In this document: positions 31,645 through 37,290 of the stretch, in pieces | Numbering within the stretch: position 1 is the first letter of the stretch | Layout: each line of letters begins with the position of its first letter | Assembly (NCBI GenBank): GCA_029979375.1 | Contig: JAPOHQ010000004.1 | Coordinates: 1-37,290, forward strand | DNA from: Microbacteriaceae bacterium | GTDB taxonomy: Bacteria > Actinomycetota > Actinomycetes > Actinomycetales > Microbacteriaceae | Reading direction: 5' to 3' | Length of the DNA stretch: 37,290 nucleotides | Position numbers and translations under genes: made by a program | Notes under the pieces: model-generated | What the model was told of the DNA's origin: nothing | What the model saw: only the letters and a program-made list of their open reading frames with translations | Database searches by the model: none

Positions 31645-34600
31645 GTTCTCAGCGGCGGAGATCTACCGGGTAATCGCCGATCACGCCCTGACCCAGGAGC
31701 AGGCTGCGATGGTCGAGGCAGATGTCTCCAAGCACACCCTTGTTATCGCAGGCGCTGGATCGGGCAAGACCCAAATGATGATGGCTCGCGTGCTCTACCT
31801 TGTGGCCAACGGGTTTGCGCGGCCGGAGCAGATTCTTGGTCTCACCTTCACGCGAAAGGCCGCGTCGGAGTTTTCTGCCAGGGTTCAGCAAGGACTCGTG
31901 AGGTTGCGCGAAACCTCGCTCTGGCCCGCAGAGCTCGAGGACGACTTCTTACCTGCCAAGATATCGACCTACAACTCCTTTGGAAATGAGCTGTTTCGCA
32001 CGCAGGCTCTCAAGCTCGGATACGATCCAGAAGCTCAGGTAATAACCGATTCGCTTGCCATTGATCTGGTGACTTTGGCTCTGCACCTCGAACATGAGAA
32101 TCCAGACTCCGCAGTGCACCTGGCCGATATCGGCAAGGCTGAGTTGATAAAGAGGGCAATGCACCTTGCCACGCAGCTGAGCGACCATCTGATCGAGAAT
32201 GAGCTTGAGGATGAAATCTCGGCCTTCCGCAGCCACCTGAGTCTGCTTCCCAAGAACGACAAAGGTGGAGAGGGTGTTCTTGGCTACACACAGGAGCACT
32301 TAGATCGGGCGAACAAGCTAGGCGCCGTTGCCGCAATTGCCAATCGCTATCGGCAGCTCAAGCGGGAGCGGGGTCTGGTTGATTACTCAGATCAGATCCG
32401 CTTGGCGCTCGCCGCACTGGATGAAGGCTCCCTAAGTCATGACTTTCGATTTGTATTGCTTGATGAGTATCAGGACACCTCGAGAAACCAGGCTGAGCTC
32501 CTCTCCAGGCTCTTTGGCGGCCGCACAGTCATGTCCGTCGGCGACCCAAATCAGGCAATTTACGGTTGGCGCGGAGCGAGCAGCGATGCCCTGGCCCAGT
32601 TCGCCGAGAGTTTTGGAGAGGCCGCCTCGCTGCAGCTGAGCACATCCTGGCGTTCGGGTGCCGAGGTGGTTGCCGTTGCAAACCTTATTGCTTCCCCTGG
32701 ATCCTCCGATTCGGTTCAGGTGAAATCGCTGACTTCCGGACTCTCCGCCTCTTCAAAGGTCTATGCGCTCCAGTTGGAGAACCAATCTCAGGAGGCTAGA
32801 GAGGTGGCGAGCTGGCTCAAAGAGAGGTTTAGCCCGACAAGCTCGCAGGCCATTCTGTTTCGCACCAAGAAGTCGATGATGACCTATGCCGCTGAGCTCG
32901 AGCGCCAAGGTCTTCCCTACGAGGTAACTGGCCTGTCCTCGCTGGTCGAACAGCCCGAGGTGGCAGATCTGATCTCAATACTCAAGGTGCTTGGTGACCC
33001 GAGCGCAGGTGCCGAGGCGATTCGCCTGCTCACCGGGCCAAGGTTTCGCCTTGCGCCGGACGACATTGCCGCCCTGGCGCTGGTGGCAAAGAAGCTGAGC
33101 CGAGTAAGGTCCGAGGTAACCGCGGATAAGCCGGTAACAATCGTCGAGTTGATTGACGAGATTTCCGCATCCAGCAAGCCCTTCGAGGAACTTTCGGCAG
33201 AGGCCTGGAGGCGCATCGCGGAGTTTGGCGAGATCCTTAGGGGCCTCAGGAGACTGGGTGCACTCTCTTTAGGTGAGCTGTGCTGGATGGCGATTCGGGA
33301 GTTTGAATTAGACATCGAGCTCTACGCCCATAGCCGATCCCCAGAGCCGCTTGCCAATCTGCACGCCTTCGTTTCAAAAGTCTCGGCATATGAGGCTGCG
33401 GTTGGGCGATCTGACCTTGCCTCCTTCATCGCTTGGCTCGAGGTCGCCATCGAACTCGAAGACTTCGAGCTTCCAAAACAGGGTGGCAAGAGGGGCGTCG
33501 TCCAGCTCATGACAATCCACGCGGCTAAGGGTCTTGAGTGGGACTTTGTTGTCGTGCCAAACCTCGCCACCGGTAGCTTCCCGGGAAAGTCGAAGGAGAG
33601 CCTCGGCTGGCTCTCTGGACAGTCGCTGCCGAGCAATCTGCGTCTCGACAAAGCATCTCTACCCGCGCTGCAGTGGCGAAAAGCAAGCTCACAGAGGGAC
33701 TTTGACAGCAATATCCTGCCTAGCTTTAAGGCCCGTCTAGCCGAGCATCAGCTGGGCGAGGAGCGGAGGCTTGCCTACGTGGCGTTCACGCGGGCGGCCA
33801 AGGAGCTCTTGGTTACCTGCTCCTCAGACAAGCCGGGAGCCAAGACCTCAGCGGAGCCCTCGGAGTTCTTCTTGGAGATTGCTGGCTCCGAAAAGGTTAC
33901 AAAGCTTAGGCCCAACTCTGATTCCACGGCGGAAGAAAGGGTCGTCTATTGGCCCCAAGACCCACTTGGAGAAAGCCGCAGCTCTTGGGAGAAGGCGGCC
34001 GAAGTGGTCGCGCAATCGGAGCCCGGTGCCCTATCTGAGGCTGACCAGCTTGCCCTGCTGCTCGCGGACAGAGAAAAGCCAAGCTTCAGCGAACCCGTTG
34101 ATCTGCCCAGGAGGCTCTCGGCCTCGGCAATCGTGAAGCTGCTTGCCGATCCAGAGCAGTTTGCCAAGGACATCGCTCGGCCGGTGCCCTCCTACTACAC
34201 CGCCTCCGCCGACTTGGGCAGTCGTTTCCATGCCAGTCTCGAGGATGCTCTTCTGGCGGGTGCCGAGCTCGATTTCTCCGGCTGGGAGCAGGAGGAGAAG
34301 GAACTCGGGATTAGCTTCCAGAGCAGCCGCTTTGCAACCATGCAGCCATTATTTGTCGAGCGGCAGATTGAGTTTGTGCTGGGCGGCACCATCGTGGTCT
34401 GCAAGCTCGACGCGGTCTTCAGCTCGGACTCGGGCTACGAAATCGTCGATTGGAAGTCGGGGAAGACGCCAAATCAAAAAGACTTGGCAGCCCGAGCCAT
34501 CCAGCTCGCCCTCTATCGCATTGGCCTGTCAAGGGCTGAGGGGGTCCCAATCGAGCAAATTGCGGCCAGCTTCTTCTATGCGGCTGACGGCAATGAGGTT

Positions 34601-34669
34601 AGGCCGGATTTGATTTCGGAGGCCGAGTTGGCCTCAAGGCTGGAGTCGCTTAGAACAGCTCGTCGCTAG
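31637..34669 (+). CDS. adnB: AdnB-like ATP-dependent helicase-nuclease subunit
   Basis: The 1010-residue protein has a complete UvrD-type motor: GAGSGKT at 39-45, DEYQDTS at 276-282, VGDPNQAIYGWRGA, and HAAKGLEWD from 628, with RRLAYVAFTRA as motif VI. A RecB-type nuclease domain follows with H865 (GSRFHASLE), D925 (KLDAVF), D938 and K940 (IVDWKSG) and Q956/Y960. It should be the main translocating motor of the pair and cut one strand, with AdnA cutting the other. The ATG lies inside the 3' end of adnA (8-base overlap). Its last 20 bases overlap the convergent phosphotransferase-like gene. Confidence 0.93.
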   Translation: MAKFSAAEIYRVIADHALTQEQAAMVEADVSKHTLVIAGAGSGKTQMMMARVLYLVANGFARPEQILGLTFTRKAASEFSARVQQGLVRLRETSLWPAELEDDFLPAKISTYNSFGNELFRTQALKLGYDPEAQVITDSLAIDLVTLALHLEHENPDSAVHLADIGKAELIKRAMHLATQLSDHLIENELEDEISAFRSHLSLLPKNDKGGEGVLGYTQEHLDRANKLGAVAAIANRYRQLKRERGLVDYSDQIRLALAALDEGSLSHDFRFVLLDEYQDTSRNQAELLSRLFGGRTVMSVGDPNQAIYGWRGASSDALAQFAESFGEAASLQLSTSWRSGAEVVAVANLIASPGSSDSVQVKSLTSGLSASSKVYALQLENQSQEAREVASWLKERFSPTSSQAILFRTKKSMMTYAAELERQGLPYEVTGLSSLVEQPEVADLISILKVLGDPSAGAEAIRLLTGPRFRLAPDDIAALALVAKKLSRVRSEVTADKPVTIVELIDEISASSKPFEELSAEAWRRIAEFGEILRGLRRLGALSLGELCWMAIREFELDIELYAHSRSPEPLANLHAFVSKVSAYEAAVGRSDLASFIAWLEVAIELEDFELPKQGGKRGVVQLMTIHAAKGLEWDFVVVPNLATGSFPGKSKESLGWLSGQSLPSNLRLDKASLPALQWRKASSQRDFDSNILPSFKARLAEHQLGEERRLAYVAFTRAAKELLVTCSSDKPGAKTSAEPSEFFLEIAGSEKVTKLRPNSDSTAEERVVYWPQDPLGESRSSWEKAAEVVAQSEPGALSEADQLALLLADREKPSFSEPVDLPRRLSASAIVKLLADPEQFAKDIARPVPSYYTASADLGSRFHASLEDALLAGAELDFSGWEQEEKELGISFQSSRFATMQPLFVERQIEFVLGGTIVVCKLDAVFSSDSGYEIVDWKSGKTPNQKDLAARAIQLALYRIGLSRAEGVPIEQIAASFFYAADGNEVRPDLISEAELASRLESLRTARR

Positions 34670-35735
34670 CGCTGTCTGAGGAAAGAAAGTCGGGCTCTTC
34701 GACATCGCTATCGACTGCCATAGTCTCTGGCTCGTTCTCAACTTCAGGCTCTGCGGCAGGTTGGGCTGCAGCCGATGCGCTCGCAGCTGCCGCACCCAAC
34801 CCAATGAATCCCGCGGCGCGCAACGGTCTGAGGGTCCCGGCGTCGAGCTGGTCTTGAAGTTCATTGACCATTGCCTGGGCATTTTCGAGATCTCCCTGGT
34901 CTGGGTTATCCAGGCAGTAAACGAGCCAGCTTCCGAGCTCAATCTCCGCTAGCAGGTGGGCTCTGGTCGCCACGTTTTCATCTGCGGCAGGACGCGCGGA
35001 GTTGTAGTGCAGCATGGTGTCTTCGAAGGTGGTCTGCAGGGCTCCACCAGCTAGGTAACGAAGGTCTTCCGCAGGATCTCCAATTGAGAGCTGCGACCAG
35101 TTGGTGACGCCGGATATCTCCTGGCCGGTCAGGCGCAGAGAGTCTTGATTGATTGAGCCGTGGATCACGGTTGGGTGGAAGCGATACAGGGCAACATCCT
35201 CGAGGGCCTTCTCCCAGCGACTGAGCAGGCCCGAGGGAACCTTGCCGGTGGCGGCAATTCGATCAACCTCGGCAACCTTGCCGTGGAGGATGGCGGTGGC
35301 ATCGAGTTCCGGTAGACCCGATTCCCTTACCACTGCCGGGTCGAGCGAGTGAATCGAGGCCAGCGCCTTACCAATTGATGCCGAAAAACCACCTGGAGTG
35401 AAGCGAGCCAGGTCTGGTTCATCACCACCCAGGAGAGTGAAAACGGCTACCCGATTGCCATCCTCATCTGAGGTTTGCCCGACTAGCTCCGGGGTCGCAA
35501 ACGGCAATTCATTGGCAACTTTGCGAACGGCTCCGATAGTGGCGACGAGCTGTGCCTGCTCCGCGACACCCAGCTGAGTCGCGGGAGCCAGCAGCTCGAA
35601 GGAATCACCAGACTCATCCCAGAGGTGCAGAATCTCGATGTCAGGGTTGCCATCGATACGGCGAAAAGTTCTGAAGCTCTTGCCCCCGGCAGCGTCGGCT
35701 GCCAGCGCGGCTAAAATCAACCCAGGTCGTCCCAC
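34650..35735 (-). CDS. Aminoglycoside-phosphotransferase-fold protein, probable pseudokinase
   Basis: The 361-residue protein keeps the APH/choline-kinase layout: an N-lobe, then a catalytic-loop position VIHGSINQDSLRL (190-202) and the SIGDPAEDLRYL helix (217-228). Key residues differ. The catalytic aspartate of HGDxxxxN is serine (S194), the conserved asparagine is missing (S199), and the metal-binding aspartate of the IDW segment is N212 (TNW). No clear N-lobe lysine is seen (ILHLWDE). The last 50 residues are an Ala/Glu/Ser-rich disordered tail. The GTG start has TAACCT 6 bases before it and no Shine-Dalgarno. It sits between adnB and the UvrD2-like gene. Confidence 0.8.
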   Translation of the reverse strand: MGRPGLILAALAADAAGGKSFRTFRRIDGNPDIEILHLWDESGDSFELLAPATQLGVAEQAQLVATIGAVRKVANELPFATPELVGQTSDEDGNRVAVFTLLGGDEPDLARFTPGGFSASIGKALASIHSLDPAVVRESGLPELDATAILHGKVAEVDRIAATGKVPSGLLSRWEKALEDVALYRFHPTVIHGSINQDSLRLTGQEISGVTNWSQLSIGDPAEDLRYLAGGALQTTFEDTMLHYNSARPAADENVATRAHLLAEIELGSWLVYCLDNPDQGDLENAQAMVNELQDQLDAGTLRPLRAAGFIGLGAAAASASAAAQPAAEPEVENEPETMAVDSDVEEPDFLSSDSASDELF

Positions 35736-35741
35736 GCAGCA

Positions 35742-35747
35742 AGGTTA
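35742..35747 (-). promoter_or_regulatory. -10 element giving a leaderless pseudokinase-gene transcript
   Basis: On the minus strand TAACCT (35747-35742) is followed by 6 bases (TGCTGC) and the GTG at 35735. The same six-base spacer occurs before the ferritin-like gene. Confidence 0.55.
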
Positions 35748-35800
35748 GACAAGGCTGTAGCCTCGAGCCCTCATCGCCACGCACACAAAAGGATTCTGAA

Positions 35801-37290
35801 GTGTCTGACAAAAGCATCCTGGATGCTCTTGATCCAGAGCAGCGCGAAGCCGCGCTTGCCCTAAGTGGGCCAGTGGCGATCATCGCAGGACCCGGAAGCG
35901 GTAAGACCAGGACAATCAGCCACCGCATCGCGCACGGAGTGCAAAGCGGCAGCTACAACCCGGCTCGAGTGCTGGCCCTGAGCTATACCAACCGAGCAGC
36001 ATCCGAGATTCGCTCCAGGCTGCGCCAGCTGGGGGCAGGTGGGGTTCAGGTTAGGACCTTTCACTCCGCTGCCCTTGCGCAGCTCCAATACTTCTGGCCG
36101 CAACTGACCGGTTATGCAGCACCAAAACTGTTGACCAATAAGCGTCCCTTGATCGCGGAGGCCGCGGCCAAGCTTCGCCTCAAGCCATCTGACGCGGAGA
36201 TTGCCGAAATCGCCTCGGAACTGGAGTATTTGCGTTACTCACTGAGCGATCTTGAGGAGTACCAGGGCACCTCTAGGCTCCCAACCTTCTTAACTTTGGA
36301 CCAGTTTGCTGAGTTGGCAGCTGGTTACCTCACACTCAAGCAGGAGCGCAGGCTCATTGACTGGGAGGATGCGATCCTGCTCTGCACCGGCATGCTCAGA
36401 AACGAACCGAAGGCTATGTCGCACTTCGAGGCGCAATATCGCCACTTCACCGTCGACGAGTATCAGGACATTTCCCCACTGCAGCAGTCGCTCCTTGAGA
36501 CCTGGTTGGGGGAACGGGAAGAGGTCTGCGTTGTGGGAGATCCGAGACAAACCATCTACTCGTTCGCCGGTGCAAGCTCAAGCTTTCTCGCAGCGTTCAG
36601 GGATCGCTTTCCGGCCGCAAAGGTCATTGAGCTGAATCGGAACTACCGCTCCGCTCCGGAAATTGTGACCTGGGCCAATTCAGCACTACCCGAAACTTCT
36701 CTTGTCGCGGTGAGGAAGTCCGCCGGAGAGGTATCAGTTCGGCTCGAGTCCGATGCAAAGGTTGTCACTCTGGTGGCCGAGGAGATAGCAACAACCAAGC
36801 GGCTCGAAGAGGTTGCGATCTTGGCGCGAACCAATGCTCAGCTCGAACCATTTGAAAGGGCGTTGAAGTCCAGGGGGATTAGCTGCCAGGTTAGAGGTCA
36901 GGGCAGGTTCTTCTCCCGTCCAGAGGTCATGCAGGCTAGCAGTGCACTTCGCGCCCTGTCTGTAAGCGAAAGCCAAGAGCCACTCTTTGCCCAAGTCTCA
37001 AAGATCGTGACCGAACTGGGATGGAGCTCCAAGCCCTCAAAAGATGAAAAGTGGCTGGCACTGCAGTGGTTCATTGATGTCTTGGATGAACTGGGGAATC
37101 CCTCCCTCGATGAGTATCTGCGTGAGCTCGCCGAGCGCGAAAGATCCGGACATGAGCCAACTAGGGATGCGGTAACTCTTGCCACAGTCCATGGGGCAAA
37201 GGGGCTCGAGTATGGCTCTGTCTATCTGGTTGGTATGAGTGAAGGGAGCTTCCCCTCGCCATTTGCCAAGTCCGAGAGTGAGTTGGCAGA
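35801..37290 (+). CDS. uvrD2: UvrD2-like superfamily 1 DNA helicase (3'-truncated by window edge)
   Basis: The 496 visible codons encode most of a 3'-to-5' superfamily 1A helicase. Motif I GPGSGKT is at 30-36, DEYQDIS begins at 219, VGDPRQTIYSFAGA and RNYRS follow, and HGAKGLEY lies at 464-471. It resembles mycobacterial UvrD2 more than UvrD1/PcrA, with the early LDPEQREAALA start, the YFW and SLSDLEEY segments, and the QVRGQGRFF segment. The HRDC-like C-terminal part would be beyond the window. The start is GTG with AAAAGGA 8-14 bases upstream; TAGCCT at 35758-35763 is a possible -10. In M. tuberculosis uvrD2 is likewise just past adnAB (from memory). Confidence 0.9.
   Translation, partial: MSDKSILDALDPEQREAALALSGPVAIIAGPGSGKTRTISHRIAHGVQSGSYNPARVLALSYTNRAASEIRSRLRQLGAGGVQVRTFHSAALAQLQYFWPQLTGYAAPKLLTNKRPLIAEAAAKLRLKPSDAEIAEIASELEYLRYSLSDLEEYQGTSRLPTFLTLDQFAELAAGYLTLKQERRLIDWEDAILLCTGMLRNEPKAMSHFEAQYRHFTVDEYQDISPLQQSLLETWLGEREEVCVVGDPRQTIYSFAGASSSFLAAFRDRFPAAKVIELNRNYRSAPEIVTWANSALPETSLVAVRKSAGEVSVRLESDAKVVTLVAEEIATTKRLEEVAILARTNAQLEPFERALKSRGISCQVRGQGRFFSRPEVMQASSALRALSVSESQEPLFAQVSKIVTELGWSSKPSKDEKWLALQWFIDVLDELGNPSLDEYLRELAERERSGHEPTRDAVTLATVHGAKGLEYGSVYLVGMSEGSFPSPFAKSESELA

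Noticed and set aside
1-37290. CRISPR arrays, insertion sequences, integrases, toxin-antitoxin or phage genes
   Set aside because: I saw no spaced direct repeats, transposase or recombinase motifs, and no composition break; three helicase genes close together look like AdnAB/UvrD2 housekeeping repair rather than a defence island.

Overview
The window is a very compact stretch of chromosome from a high-G+C Gram-positive bacterium. It most resembles a small-genome Microbacteriaceae (Aquiluna/Rhodoluna/Pontimonas-like). Evidence for this assignment: short actinobacterial LeuB; small actinobacterial families (DUF3117, DUF3107, DUF3515); actinobacterial-type DapD and Mrp; an AdnAB-type helicase-nuclease pair in place of RecBCD; a UvrD2-like helicase; and a gene order that, from memory, follows three blocks of the Mycobacterium tuberculosis map (around Rv2996c-Rv2977c, Rv1201c-Rv1234 and Rv3198c-Rv3211). 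Genes overlap or abut almost everywhere, no intergenic gap reaches 300 bases, and I saw no mobile element, CRISPR array or phage gene.

Layout. (1) 1-4656: the tail of an unidentified gene and a hairpin, then leuB-ilvE-FAH-family hydrolase-gltX, followed by tRNA-Gln(CTG). (2) 4671-6749: a small membrane protein, a divergent metallo-hydrolase / lipid-kinase pair, and tRNA-Glu(CTC) with its own promoter and terminator. (3) 6791-14235: an MFS transporter facing away from a gapless six-gene run, leuC-leuD-murA-plsC-gpsA-ddl, which joins leucine synthesis to peptidoglycan and phospholipid precursor synthesis. (4) 14232-17961: DUF3515 lipoprotein, thiL, dapD, dapE, and the 57-residue DUF3117 protein. 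(5) 17962-23882: O-methyltransferase, tatB, and a leftward operon (MgtE-N/CBS protein, DUF1003 protein, Mrp ATPase, succinic-semialdehyde-type dehydrogenase), then a stress-protein-like membrane protein. (6) 23879-28724: Xaa-Pro aminopeptidase, PHP phosphoesterase, DEAD-box RNA helicase, ferritin-like protein, small membrane protein, DUF3107. (7) 28795-37290: adnA-adnB, an apparent pseudokinase of the aminoglycoside-phosphotransferase fold, and the start of a UvrD2-like helicase that runs off the end of the window.

The strongest non-gene signal is regulatory. About ten operon-head genes lack a Shine-Dalgarno sequence but have a TANNNT hexamer exactly 6-7 bases before the start codon, the signature of leaderless transcription. 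At two divergent pairs the two -10 hexamers share their TA, forming a symmetrical bidirectional element. A second recurrent signal is that five convergent pairs overlap by exactly four bases with interlocked stop codons. The protein-level oddities worth following are the pseudokinase next to the AdnAB/UvrD2 genes, the DDAQ Walker B of AdnA, and the altered ligand positions of the ferritin-like protein. I found no clear new multi-gene defence or metabolic system; this is mostly a conserved housekeeping region. Starts that I moved inward from the longest open frame are explained in the entries.
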